Source of the DNA: Paenibacillus mucilaginosus 3016
Lineage (GTDB): Bacteria > Bacillota > Bacilli > Paenibacillales > NBRC-103111
Reading direction: 5' to 3'
Assembly: GCF_000250655.1 (NCBI RefSeq)
Contig: NC_016935.1
Coordinates: 6,032,001-6,096,000, forward strand
DNA length: 64,000 bases
A program made the position numbers and the translations under genes. Every line of letters begins with the position of its first letter. Position 1 is the first letter of the stretch. The notes under the pieces were generated by a model that ran no database searches, had not been told where the DNA came from, and worked only from the letters and a program-made list of their open reading frames with translations. Positions 8,346 to 18,287 of this stretch are shown piece by piece.

Positions 8346-8604
8346 GGCTGTTTACAGCTCCGGGGCGATCGGCTGCGAATCCAGCCGGGAAGGACACACT
8401 GCGTCGGACCGAATGTCATTCTATTACACTGCAAGAAGCGGCCTGTCCCCTAATGGACACCGACTTCGTTCTGAACGTGCAGCCCGGCTGGGAGGATGCC
8501 TCTCTCCCTGCCAACTGGCACCGTCCCGCTGCGGTATAGCGCCGGCCGGCATGGGCCTGGCAAAGGAAACCCAACGAAACCCAACTTTCGCCCCCTACAT
8601 GTCT

Positions 8605-9081
8605 TCAAGGGACCTTCTCAACTTCAGCAGCAGAAGCTTCTCGCCCTCCGGACCGGTTTTTCTCCGCCCAGTCAAACGGCGTAAAGCCCAGCTTATGGTA
8701 CAGGAGCAGGGCCGCCGTGTTGATGCTGTGGCACATCAGACTCAGCCGGTCCGCGCCAAGCTCATGCTTCGCCTTCTCCATCATGATCCGCAGGAGAGCC
8801 GATCCGGCCCCCCTGCCCCGGTGCACGGGTGAGACGATTACATTCCCGATCCAGAGTCCCTCTTCCCCCTCGGCAGGGTACAGATTGCAGTAAGCGGCAG
8901 TCTGCTCTTCATCGAGCAGTACCGTCGGCAGCAGCCGGCTCCGCGCGACCTCCCACATCTCCCCCGCACTCACCGGATACGCCCACCGGGGATACATGAA
9001 GAAGAGCTCTTTTGCATTCTGCGGAAACCGGCGGATGCTCTCAAAGTCCTCTTCCTCCACCGGCCTGTGCGTATACGCCAT
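8605..9081 (-). CDS. GNAT family N-acetyltransferase
   Basis: 158-residue protein with the GNAT fold. The acetyl-CoA motif is in NVIVSPVHRGRGAGSALLRI and the last strand region is LYHKLGFTPFDWAE. The substrate cannot be told. The start MAYTHRPVEEEDF is chosen because AGGAGGGGGGAG lies 6 nt upstream; an in-frame ATG 14 codons earlier has no such site. It is one of four GNAT genes between 8.6 and 21.1 kb. Nothing else in the 170 nt downstream of the next gene suggests an operon with it. Confidence 0.85.
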   Translation of the reverse strand: MAYTHRPVEEEDFESIRRFPQNAKELFFMYPRWAYPVSAGEMWEVARSRLLPTVLLDEEQTAAYCNLYPAEGEEGLWIGNVIVSPVHRGRGAGSALLRIMMEKAKHELGADRLSLMCHSINTAALLLYHKLGFTPFDWAEKNRSGGREASAAEVEKVP

Positions 9082-9252
9082 CTTTTTCTCCCCCCTCCTG
9101 ATCTTCATACAAGCCCCCGTCATCCATCAGACCCCAGCTCCCTGTTCCCGTTCAAAAGATTTTTGTTCAGTCGGACCTGCGCGGATCCCATGTTCGCTTG
9201 CATTGCTCCCCACGTTTCCGCATCCACCGTGCGCCCTCATCTCAGCCACATC

Positions 9253-9793
9253 TCACTCCGGGAGCCTCCCATCCGACAGGAATTCGTCCAGTCTGGACCA
9301 GCGAAGCCGGATTTCTTCCCGGGTCACTTCCCCGATCCGGATCTGCTGGCTCCCCGTCCGCTGTCCGCCCCAATGACGGTAGACCGCTTCCGCCGGATTT
9401 CCGTCCAGCACGCTGACCTCCAGCGCACGGTATCCATGCCCGGCCAAATGGTGAACGAGCGCCCCGAATAACGCTCTGCCGTACCCTTTTCCCTGCATGT
9501 CCTCGAGAAGATAGAGGGCGTACAGCTCCGCTTCGGTGTCTTCGTCCTGTTCCCTGCGCCTTCCTCCGTTGACGAAGCCGATGATCTCTCCGCCCAGGGC
9601 CTCCATCACCAGCAGGAGCTCGTGAGGCTGGGGATGCTGCAGCGCCTGCTGCCAGCCCCGCTCCCGCCGCGCCTCCGATAATCCGTTGAGGAACCCGGAG
9701 GACAGCAGCCCCCGGTAAGTCGTCCGCCAGCTCGCGACATGGACCCGCGCAATCTCACGGCAGTCGGACGCCTGGGCTTTGTCGAATCCGCAT
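9253..9793 (-). CDS. GNAT family N-acetyltransferase (one frame break)
   Basis: As written, only the region from an internal ATG (118 residues) is open, but conserved coding sequence continues upstream in another frame. Removing one A from the AAA run (plus-strand TTT 9778-9780) joins ATG at 9793 to MRIRQAQASDCREIARVHVA and then SWRTTYRGLL, the classic N-terminus of this GNAT group, giving about 179 residues. The acetyl-CoA motif is in LYLLEDMQGKGYGRALF. AGGGGAG lies 8 nt before the restored ATG. The most likely cause of the break is a base-calling indel. Substrate unknown. Confidence 0.75.
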
Positions 9794-9835
9794 CCGCTTC
9801 ACTCCCCTTACCAGCTTAGTAAACCGCTTCTTTCG

Positions 9836-10210
9836 TCAACGCTTACCGCCTGGCTTGTTCTCCTCGTCTTCGAGTTCCTTGCCGAGCTCCTTCTCGAGTT
9901 CCCTCTCGATCTCCTTCTCGATCTCCAGATCAAGCAGGGTGCGTTCTCCCTGCCTGCCCTCCCCGTGCAGTCGGTACAATTCCTGCTCAATCTCTTCATC
10001 GGACATGTGGAAGCTCATCTCCTCTTCATCACGAAGACCAAGATGACGCTTGATCTTCCGGAGATCCTCCTGCATCTGTTTATTCTGCAGGTGCGTACTA
10101 AGCGTCAGCCCGAAGATCGCCGCCAGTAGCGCCAGAACCCCCAGCGGGCCAAGGAAAAAAGCGATCAAGCCTGACAGCAGAATCGCCAGCAGTGTTCCCG
10201 GTGTCGTCAT
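9836..10210 (-). CDS. small membrane protein with acidic coiled-coil tail
   Basis: Unrecognised protein of 124 residues. Residues 1-40 form one or two membrane segments (TLLAILLSGLIAFFLGPLGV and the following hydrophobic residues). The rest is charged, with a long Glu/Lys-rich helix (LDLEIEKEIERELEKELGKE) likely to form a coiled coil in the cytoplasm. The start at MTTPGTLL is chosen because GGAGG lies 10 nt upstream and because it opens with the membrane segment. It is the last gene of a closely spaced four-gene run (11453 down to 9836). No function is proposed. Confidence 0.6.
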   Translation of the reverse strand: MTTPGTLLAILLSGLIAFFLGPLGVLALLAAIFGLTLSTHLQNKQMQEDLRKIKRHLGLRDEEEMSFHMSDEEIEQELYRLHGEGRQGERTLLDLEIEKEIERELEKELGKELEDEENKPGGKR

Positions 10211-10235
10211 CTTCGGCAGTCCTCCCCTGGTAATC

Positions 10236-10691
10236 TTACCTTCCGAGACTTCGGCGGCAGCTCCCGTCATGCCCCCATTCGACAACATCCTCGCCCTCCC
10301 GGTAAGCCCACACATCCGGAGAAACGGCAGTCACCTCGTCGAGCTGCTCGAGCAGCTTCCGCAGCGAGGTCCGGATCACCGGTGCGTCTCCATGACTCCA
10401 CAGAATCCAATACTCCTTGCTTCCGGACACAGCAGACAACTGCACGTCTTTCTGCAGCAGAGCTTGATGCGGAACCCGCTCCCAGTCTATCCGCCCATAG
10501 GACGTGAAAGGATACTCCCCCTGCAGCCTCGCATAGAGACGGTCCGACTCCTCCCCGCTGCAGATCCGGGTTCCTTCGCCGAGCGCCTGGATACAATCCA
10601 GAAAAAGAGGAGAATCCGCCTTCACGGCTTCTCTTCGCCGCTTCGCCAATAACAGGTCCAGCCTCCAGCGGCGTGCCTCTTTTTCATCCAT
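10236..10691 (-). CDS. hypothetical protein
   Basis: Unrecognised soluble protein of 151 residues, without a signal peptide or membrane segment. It is rich in charged residues and aromatic positions (FTSYGRIDWERVP, SKEYWILWSHGD). Its start overlaps the end of the upstream acetyltransferase by 8 nt, with AGGAGGGG upstream, so translation is probably coupled. The compact size and the absence of motifs leave the role open. Confidence 0.65.
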   Translation of the reverse strand: MDEKEARRWRLDLLLAKRRREAVKADSPLFLDCIQALGEGTRICSGEESDRLYARLQGEYPFTSYGRIDWERVPHQALLQKDVQLSAVSGSKEYWILWSHGDAPVIRTSLRKLLEQLDEVTAVSPDVWAYREGEDVVEWGHDGSCRRSLGR

Positions 10692-11265
10692 GAGGAGCCC
10701 CTCCTAAGTGTCCGCTTCTCTTCGTCCGGCCGGTTCCGTTCAGTTCCCCCTCGCCGGGTGAAAGCCTCTTGGTCAAATACAGGACCAGGTCGTCGTCTAC
10801 GCTCACCTGGCTTCCCGGTACCACAGGCCGGTTCGCATACATCACCCCGCGGCCGTCCGGGATGTAGCCCCGGCGGCTGTACAGGCGCTGGGCCGCCCCA
10901 TAATCCGCGTACAAACCGACGCCGATCCCGATCACCTCGTGCCGATCCCCCGCCGCCCTCTCCAGCTCCCCGATCAGGAGATTGGCGATTCCCCGTCTCC
11001 GGTACTCGGGGAATACGTTCAGATCGTTGATTTCGGGAATACCCTGCTTCCCAAACGGTGGATAATCCGAACGGTACTTTAAGTGTGCCGCCCCCAGAAT
11101 ACGCCCGTCCGCACAGGCGAACAGCGTAATCCGCTCTCCCGCCGCGTTTTCGGCAAGGCAGAGCTCATAGTACTCATCGGGGCGCGGGATTTGCTGCAGA
11201 GCGAAGGCTTCCTTCCATGCGCTCATCCCTACGGGAGTGAGCAGACGCTCTACCTTCACGTTCAT
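10684..11265 (-). CDS. GNAT family N-acetyltransferase
   Basis: 193-residue acetyltransferase. The motif LNVFPEYRRRGIANLLIGEL binds acetyl-CoA, and QRLYSRRGYIPDGRG is the usual C-terminal region. It starts inside the end of the upstream 63-residue membrane-protein gene (ATGA overlap, 4 nt), with GGAGGAG upstream, so the two are translationally coupled. The last 25 residues (GTGRTKRSGHLGG) extend beyond the domain. Substrate unknown. Confidence 0.85.
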   Translation of the reverse strand: MNVKVERLLTPVGMSAWKEAFALQQIPRPDEYYELCLAENAAGERITLFACADGRILGAAHLKYRSDYPPFGKQGIPEINDLNVFPEYRRRGIANLLIGELERAAGDRHEVIGIGVGLYADYGAAQRLYSRRGYIPDGRGVMYANRPVVPGSQVSVDDDLVLYLTKRLSPGEGELNGTGRTKRSGHLGGAPHG

Positions 11266-11453
11266 CCTTCTCCTCCGCCTTCCCGTTCCTTACGTTTCTT
11301 TTCTTCCGCGAGTCCGTTAAGGAGCAAGTCCAGCCGCTCGATGATCCGCTCGTCATGGCGCAGCCGCTGCTTTAATTTGAATTGAATCCCTTTCAGTTCA
11401 TACCAGATTGCGAGAAGAAGTGCCAGCCCGGTGACCACGATAAGTGTACCCAT
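11262..11453 (-). CDS. small single-pass membrane protein
   Basis: 63 residues: an N-terminal hydrophobic segment (GTLIVVTGLALLLAIW), then a basic and acidic helix (KLKQRLRHDERIIERLDLL), ending in Lys/Glu/Gly. The Shine-Dalgarno site AGGAGG lies 6 nt before the ATG, so translation is very likely. First gene of a four-gene run with the GNAT gene at 10684. Family not recognised. Confidence 0.65.
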   Translation of the reverse strand: MGTLIVVTGLALLLAIWYELKGIQFKLKQRLRHDERIIERLDLLLNGLAEEKKRKEREGGGEG

Positions 11454-11798
11454 CGCTTACCTCCTGATTGTTCAAGTCTCCGCTGCCCGGTCAGTAGGAA
11501 GAGCAGGAGTGCCGAGTTCTCTCTTAAAAAAAGAGTTTCACAGCTGCCGGGGCTTCCCCTGCTCCACACTTCGCTGTTCCAGCTGTCAGGAAAATCCCCT
11601 GTACCAGAAGGTGAAGTCCCTCGATCCGCTTCACTGCTGCCAGGACCATTTGGCAGTTTTTGGACATTTATCCTACAGCCTCCATCGTACCACGCGGACC
11701 GGCACCCGGCCATCCCCCTGAGGAGATTTTGCCGTGCAAAAAACCAAAAGGGCGGCGACTGAAAGCCGCCCCCCCCTTGTTTCCTTCCGCTGTGCCGC
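11454..11798. other. intergenic region without a gene
   Basis: 345 nt separate two minus-strand operons. I see the terminator of the large secreted-protein gene (11737-11773), a weak 6-bp stem followed by TTTTT on the plus strand (11637-11661) with no gene to serve, and no convincing ORF or promoter. Confidence 0.5.
11737..11773 (-). terminator. terminator of the HlyB/HlyD operon
   Basis: On the minus strand GGGCGGC, an 8-nt loop and GCCGCCC are followed by TTTTGGTTTTTT. It lies 26 nt past the stop of the secreted-protein gene. Confidence 0.85.
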
Positions 11799-14580
11799 TT
11801 ACGGATACTCATCCTCGGCAAGCAGCACCCGCTGGTTCTGGAACACTTCGTAGACCCGAACCCGGTAAGCCCCGGTCGTCTCGCCCGTGCCCTCCTGCTC
11901 GATCGTCAGCTTCCGGTCCCCGGTGGCCAGGACGTCGGAGCCTTCGCCGCCGGACTCCTCGCCATCCGCCCAGCCGAGCGCGTACGTCTTCGTGGTGACG
12001 TGATGGTCTTCCGTCTCGACCTCAATGGCGACCTGCCGCCCTTCCGGGTGCGACTCGTACGTTGCACCCCGGTCCAGCGTGTAATTCAGCCGGTACGAGG
12101 TCTGTCCGCCTTCGTTCAGCCGCTCCACCTTCGTGACGGAGAGCGAGAACGGATAGAGCACGAGCTCCTGCAGCGTACCCTTGGCATCCGGTTCCTCCGG
12201 CAGCGGATAGGCGGCCGGATTCACATAGAGCTCATCGCTCCCATCCTCCTCGTCATCCCCGGCCGATGAGGATGCAGCCGTGTCGGCCCCGTTATCGGCA
12301 GCCGCCGGCGGTTCGCCGCTCTCCGGCGTTCCGCCGAAGGGCACGACCGCTTCCCCGAGCACCAGCTGCAGATCGTCGGCCTGGCGGCCGTACGGGAGGC
12401 GGGTCCAATAGGCGACCAGCGCACTCCCGTCCGGCGTGATGTCGCCCGCGATCTCGCTGTGCTGCGCCGGCAGGTAGAGACCCCCAGCCGGTGTGCGGAA
12501 GTAGCCCGGCAGCGCCGGCGGCTTCATCGAACGGCTCTCCGCGTTGGTCTGCTCCACGAGTACGACGGCCATCTGGCCGGTCGGCCCGGAGAACGACCGC
12601 GCCTGCTTGACGACGGCCGAGTAGCCCGGATGCAGGGCGCTTCGGCGGGACCCGCCGTCCTTGCGCAGCGGAATGGCCGCATCCGTGCCATCCGTACGGA
12701 AGGCGGCCAGTTCCTTTGTCGCCGCCTTCTCTTCCTCGCCGCCCTCGCCGGTCTCTTCCTCAAGCACCAGCTTGATGCCCGAGAACTTCGTCTTGAAGGG
12801 CACGCGGCCGATCCAGTACAGGCTGGCCTCGTCGCTGTCCCGCAGCGCTCCGATCGGCGACAGAACGACCGGCGACGCCTCGATCCGGGTCGAGTCGTCG
12901 AGGAGAAAATACCCCCGTCATCGACGGCAGCGGCTTCGCTTTGCCGCTTTCCCCGCGGACCCGGACCTCTGCCGTAAGCAGGTCCTCCTGCAGATGGGGG
13001 CTGCGTTTGATGGAGATGAGCCGGGAAGGGAAGGTCCCCGACTTCGTGCGGAGCGGGTGGGCCGTCTCCGGCGTCCATTCCTCCTGCGAAGGGGCCGGCA
13101 GAGCCAGATGCGCCAGCGGAAGCAGATGCCCCTCCGCCTCCTCATCCTCTTCCCCAGCCGGTTCTTTGACCAGCACGGACGCCTTGGAGGCATCCGCGGA
13201 ATAAGGCAGGGCGCCCTCCAGCTTGACCGTCAGCTCTTCGCCGGGCTGCAGCCGGGTCTCCTCCTCCAGTCCGGCCGGCTCGGCGCCGTACTCCTTCCCC
13301 TCCCCGCTGAGCAGCGCATACTCGTATGACGGCAGCTTCACGGACACCTTCGACGCATTCTTCACCCGGAGCTGGACCGACAAGCCGTTCAGCCGTCCCT
13401 GCGGATGCTCGAAGACCCGGTCCACGGACACCTCCAAGGGCAGCCGGCCGGCCTCCACGATCTGCACGCCGCCCGGAGCAAGAGGCTTCTCCTCTGCCAG
13501 CGCTCTAGGCTCACCCAATGCGAAGGAGCCGAGCGGGGCGTCAATCTCCCCGCCCGCTTCCTCGCTCGCCTTGCGCGTAAGCCAGAGCCGGGCGCCGCCC
13601 CAATCCGCATCCACCGGAACGTCGAACTGCGCGGAGAGCGGCTCGTCCCCCGAAGGGCCGGCCGTCAGCTCGCCCCACGCCTCCGCGTCCTTCATGGGAT
13701 AGCGCCGGCCCTCCAGTTCGAGCCAGGCCTCCAGTCCTGTCAGCTTCACCGGGGCTGCCCCCGCTGAAGCGAGATGCAGGAACGCGGTGACGCCCTGCTC
13801 GCGGCCCGGCCCCGGATAGCGGAAGAACGCTCCCGCATAGGCGTTCAGCCGGCTGCCGTCCAGCATGACGGCGGTCCTTGTCCCCGCCGGCACGGCATAC
13901 TCATATTCCGCCGGCACCGCAAGATCGCCAAGTACGCTCTGGAAACCGGCCGTCCCGAAGTCCCAGCGGATCAGGCGGAAGACCGCGTCCTCCAGGGCGA
14001 ATCCGTCGCCCACCTCCGCGTAATATTCAATCGTCCGCTCGGAGTACGGCGGAATCACCGGCTCGAGCGGCTGCTCCTTGGGCAGCAGCTTCACCTTGTA
14101 TTCCTGCGCGCCGGCCCCGTAGAGGCGGACGCCGTATTCCATGAATTCCAGCTCCCCTGCGCCTGCGTTCTTGTAGCGCAGCGAGAAATGCAGCAGCCGC
14201 CGTCCACCGCCCGACCAGATCACGGGGCCCGCCACCTGCACCTCGGCCTCCGGGCTCAAGGCCACCGAGCCCAGGGGCACCTCCTCATGAGCGGCTTCAG
14301 GCACCGCCCGGTAACGGATGTCAGCTGCCGGCGCGGCAGGGCCTACGCCGCCTGCCCCTTCCGCGGTTGGATCTCCCGCCGGGTCTGTGCCCTGCGCGGA
14401 AGCACCATTGGTGCCCGCTTCCCCGGAAGCCGGCTCCGCTTGGGTCGCCGCAGCCTGAGCTGCCGCCGGGGCGGCCGGTGCCGCGGCGGCTTGGGGCGCC
14501 TCTTGCGCCGAAACCGGCAGGCTCCCGCCCGCAACCGCAATGATCAGCGCCCAGAGGGCGCACCGTTGATAGAGTGTCAT
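11799..14580 (-). CDS. very large secreted protein of a type I secretion-like operon (one frame break)
   Basis: About 926 residues once one G is removed from a run of five (plus-strand C run 12912-12916); the join then reads LPSMTGYFLLDDSTRIEASP. A signal peptide (MTLYQRCALWALIIAVAGGS, cleavage near VSAQEA) is followed by a low-complexity Ala/Pro/Gln/Gly linker to about residue 90. The rest is a series of beta-rich modules without Cys and without RTX repeats; modules share motifs such as AYAGAFFRYPGPG and ALPGYFRTPAGG. Acidic stretches (GEEDEEAEGH, SAGDDEEDGSDE) divide them. It is the last gene after HlyB- and HlyD-like genes, 33 nt downstream. It may be an extracellular component of the exporter or a surface protein made with it. 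I do not recognise the family. Confidence 0.75.
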
Positions 14581-14613
14581 GTCAGCAATGCTCCTCCCCT
14601 TGTTGTATTGAGG

Positions 14614-15948
14614 CTACCGCAGCGTCAGGCTTTCCTCGGCATACTTCAGGATCGGCGAGAGGAAGAATTCGATGATCTTCCGGTCCCCCGTCTTCACTTC
14701 AGCCGATACGGTCATCCCGGGCGTCACCGGAACCGGGCTGCCGTTCACATTCAGCCGCTGCTCGAGCAGCTTGACCTTCATCCGGTAGACCGTTCCGAGC
14801 TCCGGATCGTCGATCGCATCGGCGCTGATCTCCGTCACCTCGCCCCGCAGCGTGCCGTATTTCTGAAAAGGAAACGTGTCGATCTTGACGCGGACCTCCT
14901 GTCCCGCGGAGACGAACCCGATGTCCTTGTTAAGCAGCGTCCCCTCGACGATCAGCTCGGTGCCGTCGGGCACGATCGTAATGACCGGCTGCGCCGGCGT
15001 CACGATTCCGCCGATCGTCTGCGCGGCGATGCCGAGCACCGTCCCGTCGGCCGGCGACACCAGCTTACGGTAGCCGACCTTCGTCTGGGCCTTGAGCAGC
15101 TCGGCTTCGAGCGCATGGATCGTCTTGTCCTTCTCGACGATGGAGGCGAGCAGCGTCTGCCCCCTCTCTTCGTTCAGCGCCTGAAGGTTCTTCTTGGCTT
15201 CCTCCAGGCTGTCGGTCAGCTTCCGCACGTTCGTGATGGCGGACTCGACCTCCTGCTGCGCCGTCAGCAGGTCGTTGCGCCGGTTGAGCGCATCGAGCAT
15301 CGACTTGTCCTCCGACGGCTTCTCCTGCTGGGTAAGCTGCTCCAGCATGTACTTTTTCTCCGCCTGCTCCTGCTTCGTCCGCTCCAGCGAAATCTCTTTC
15401 TCCCGCTGGGCGATCGTCAGCTTCAGGGCATCCTCCTTCGCCCGGTGGGCCGCCTCGCCCGCCGTCTTCAGCCGGCGCAGCTCCTCGAGGAATCCGGGAG
15501 CGAGCCCCGAGTCGGCAAGCAGACCGGAGAGCACCTGCTCCTCCGGCGCCCGGCCGTCGCGCTCCGCCGCCAGCATCTCCTTCTCGAGCCTGGCGGCCGC
15601 CAGATTCTTGCGGAGCCCTTCGAGGTCCGCCGTATCCATCGCCGGATCGAGCTCCATCAGGAGCTGGCCGGCCTTGACCTTATCGCCCTCATCCACGTGG
15701 ATCGCTCCGATCACACCTTCCTCGAGCGGCTGTACCACCTTCACGCGGCCGCTCGGCACGACCTTGCCGCGGGAGACGGCCACCTCGTCGATCGTCCCGA
15801 TGCACGCCCAGGCGATCAAGGACAGCACAAGCGTGAAGATGATCCAGATGATCCACCTCCCGAGCGGGGCCGGCGGCGTCTGTTCAAGCTCCAGGGCCGC
15901 CGGCAAAAAATCATACGCCTCCACATTCCTTGTCCGCAGGATCGACAC
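14614..15948 (-). CDS. HlyD-family membrane fusion protein (type I secretion adaptor)
   Basis: 444 residues: short cytoplasmic start, one membrane segment at about 31-51 (IIWIIFTLVLSLIAWACIG), a lipoyl/barrel half (VKVVQPLEEGVIGAIHVDEG), a long alpha-helical hairpin at about 110-290, then the second lipoyl half (LVSPADGTVLGI) and a C-terminal domain. This is the layout of true HlyD adaptors, which bridge the inner-membrane ABC exporter to an outer-membrane channel in Gram-negative bacteria. Here it lies 9 nt after a HlyB-type ATPase gene. In a single-membrane cell it must act differently, perhaps as an extracellular conduit across the wall. Confidence 0.9.
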   Translation of the reverse strand: MSILRTRNVEAYDFLPAALELEQTPPAPLGRWIIWIIFTLVLSLIAWACIGTIDEVAVSRGKVVPSGRVKVVQPLEEGVIGAIHVDEGDKVKAGQLLMELDPAMDTADLEGLRKNLAAARLEKEMLAAERDGRAPEEQVLSGLLADSGLAPGFLEELRRLKTAGEAAHRAKEDALKLTIAQREKEISLERTKQEQAEKKYMLEQLTQQEKPSEDKSMLDALNRRNDLLTAQQEVESAITNVRKLTDSLEEAKKNLQALNEERGQTLLASIVEKDKTIHALEAELLKAQTKVGYRKLVSPADGTVLGIAAQTIGGIVTPAQPVITIVPDGTELIVEGTLLNKDIGFVSAGQEVRVKIDTFPFQKYGTLRGEVTEISADAIDDPELGTVYRMKVKLLEQRLNVNGSPVPVTPGMTVSAEVKTGDRKIIEFFLSPILKYAEESLTLR

Positions 15949-15957
15949 CCGGCTCCC

Positions 15958-18120
15958 CTACCTTTCCTGCTGCCGCAGCAGGTGGGCATACAGCCCGCCC
16001 TTCTCCAGCAGCTCCTGATGTGTGCCCGATTCGACGAGACGCCCCTTATCCAGCACCATCACCGCATGGGCCCTGGCCATGGCGGACAGCCGGTGCGCGA
16101 TAATGAAGACGGTCCGCCCCCGGCAGATGTGGCTGAGGTTCTGGTGGATGATGCGCTCCGACTCGTAATCGAGCGCGGAGGTCGCCTCATCGAAGATGAG
16201 GATCGGCGGGTTGAGCAGCAGCGCACGCGCGATGGCGATGCGCTGGCGCTGGCCGCCCGACAGGGAAGCCCCCCGCTCCCCGACCGCCGTATCGTAGCCT
16301 TCCTGCAGCTCCATGATGAAGTCATGGGCGCCGGCAAGCTTGGCCGCCTGCACGATCGACTCCATCGAAGCGCCGGGCGAATGAATCGCGATATTGTCAC
16401 GCACCGAGCCGCTGAAGAGCACGCTCTCCTGCAGCACGACGCCGATCTGCCGGCGCAGCCAGACGGGATCGGCCTGGCCGATATCCATGCCGTCAATGAG
16501 AATGCGTCCGGCTTCCGGCACATACAGCCGCTGGATGAGCTTGGAGAGCGTGCTCTTGCCCGAGCCGCTCCGGCCCACGACGCCGATCACGCTGCCCGGC
16601 TTGACCTGGAAGGAGATGCCCTGCAGCACCTCCGCGCCGCCCGGACGGTAACGGAAACGCACGCCCTCGAAGCGGATATGCCCCTGAACGGCGGGCAGAC
16701 GCGTCTTGCCCGGCTCCGAGCCCGGCTCGGGCTTCGTCTCGAACACGTCCTTCAGCTTCTCGATGGATAAGCTGGCCTGCTGCACCTCGCGCCACAGCTG
16801 CACAAGCCGGAGCACCGGCTCGCTCACGCGCGAGGACAGCATCTGGAAGGCAATCAGTCCGCCGACCGACAAGCCCCCCTGAAGCACCAGCCAGGCCCCG
16901 TACCAGAGCACCCCCAAGGTGCTCAGCCGCTGGATCCACTGGCCGGTCGTCCCTGCGCCCCCCGCCCACATGGAGGTCTGGAAGCCCGCACGGATCTGCC
17001 CGGCGAGCAGCTCCTCCCACTTGGCATGCATCGTGGATTCGAGCGCAAAGGACTTCAGCGTCTGCATTCCCGATACGGATTCGACCATGAACGCCTGCGA
17101 TTCGGCGCTGCGGGCATAGCGCTCCTCGAGCTTCCGCCGAAGCACGGGAGTCACCCCCCACGAGAGAAGCGCCAGCAGCAGCACCGCCCCGAGCACGATG
17201 CAGGTGAGCACCGGGCTGTAGAACAGCATGACCGCGATATACAAAAAGATAAATCCGACATCCAGCAGCGCCGTCAGCGGCGAGCCGGTAAGGAACTGGC
17301 GGATCTGATCCATCTCCCGCACCCGTGCCATCGTATCGCCGACCCGGCGGGATTCGAAATAGACGAGCGGCAGGCGGAACATATGCCGCACCAGCTTCGT
17401 GCCGAGAATCACATCGAGCCTTCCGGTCGTGTGATGATATACATAGGTGCGGGCCATGCCGAGCAGCCACTCGAAGCAGGCCATGCCCACAAGGCCCGCC
17501 ATCAGAACATGAAGGGTCGTCAGTCCGTTATGTACGAGCACCTTGTCGATCACCACTTGAATGATCAGCGGGAGCGCGATGCCGAACAGCTGGAGGATAA
17601 AAGATGCCGCCAGCACCTCGATTACCGACTGGCGGAACTTCCAGAGCAGAGGCAGGAACCAGCGGAAGCCGAAGGGCCTCTCCGCCGCTCCCCTGCCCTG
17701 CCGGGGCGTGAAGAGAACGACCGTGCCTCCCCACTGCCGGGCAAAATCCGGGATCGCCAGCGTCTTCGGCCGCCCGGTCTCGGGATCGAAGAGCAGCGCT
17801 TCGTCATCGGTCAGCTTGGCGAGCACGCCGTAGCCGCCCTCCTGATCCGTAATCATGGCCGGGAGCGGCAGCCGGTGCAGCTTGGCGAGCGGCGTGCGCA
17901 GCGCTTTCACTTTGAATCCGGCCTCCTGGGACAGCCGCATGAGGTGAGGCAGCGGCAGTTCCCCGCCGGCAGGCAGCGCTTCGTCCTTCCACCGGTCGGC
18001 ATTCAGCGGAATCCGGTGATACCGGGCCAAAAAATAAAGACAAGCCAAACCGGTGCCGAGCTTTGGCCCTATGGACCGCTCTGCCGGTTCGGCATGCTGC
18101 GGAGCAGCCTTTTCGTTCAT
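15958..18120 (-). CDS. HlyB-like type I secretion ABC transporter
   Basis: 720-residue half-transporter fusion. Residues 20-140 form a C39-peptidase-like domain (LACLYFLARYHRIPLNADRW), followed by a six-helix membrane domain and a nucleotide-binding domain with GRSGSGKST, signature LSGGQRQR and Walker B ILIFDEATSALD. The N-terminal domain resembles the CLD of HlyB: the Gln-X-X-X-Cys-Gly start of true bacteriocin leader peptidases is missing, so it probably binds the substrate rather than cutting it. First gene of a three-gene operon with the HlyD-like gene and the large secreted protein. No RTX toxin or bacteriocin precursor is visible in the window, so the cargo is unknown. Confidence 0.9.
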   Translation of the reverse strand: MNEKAAPQHAEPAERSIGPKLGTGLACLYFLARYHRIPLNADRWKDEALPAGGELPLPHLMRLSQEAGFKVKALRTPLAKLHRLPLPAMITDQEGGYGVLAKLTDDEALLFDPETGRPKTLAIPDFARQWGGTVVLFTPRQGRGAAERPFGFRWFLPLLWKFRQSVIEVLAASFILQLFGIALPLIIQVVIDKVLVHNGLTTLHVLMAGLVGMACFEWLLGMARTYVYHHTTGRLDVILGTKLVRHMFRLPLVYFESRRVGDTMARVREMDQIRQFLTGSPLTALLDVGFIFLYIAVMLFYSPVLTCIVLGAVLLLALLSWGVTPVLRRKLEERYARSAESQAFMVESVSGMQTLKSFALESTMHAKWEELLAGQIRAGFQTSMWAGGAGTTGQWIQRLSTLGVLWYGAWLVLQGGLSVGGLIAFQMLSSRVSEPVLRLVQLWREVQQASLSIEKLKDVFETKPEPGSEPGKTRLPAVQGHIRFEGVRFRYRPGGAEVLQGISFQVKPGSVIGVVGRSGSGKSTLSKLIQRLYVPEAGRILIDGMDIGQADPVWLRRQIGVVLQESVLFSGSVRDNIAIHSPGASMESIVQAAKLAGAHDFIMELQEGYDTAVGERGASLSGGQRQRIAIARALLLNPPILIFDEATSALDYESERIIHQNLSHICRGRTVFIIAHRLSAMARAHAVMVLDKGRLVESGTHQELLEKGGLYAHLLRQQER

Positions 18121-18287
18121 AGACCCACTCTCTCTCTTCTCAAGTGTTTTCCTGGTCCGGCTCCTGAACCCCTGCCCGGCGCCCGTACCGTTTCTGCACT
18201 TTTGCCTACATATTGTATCATTAGGCGGAATTGGAAATATAGCCCTTTCCAGCTCATAAATGAAATTTAATGAAAGTTCCGGAACGC

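Noticed and set aside
8266-8832. 188-codon open frame starting inside the candidate small RNA
   Set aside because: It runs through a strong terminator and into the antisense of an acetyltransferase, without an RBS.
13774-16770. 998-codon open frame on the plus strand
   Set aside because: It lies antisense to the HlyD- and HlyB-like genes, has an Arg/His/Leu-rich composition typical of GC-rich shadow frames and has no RBS or domain.
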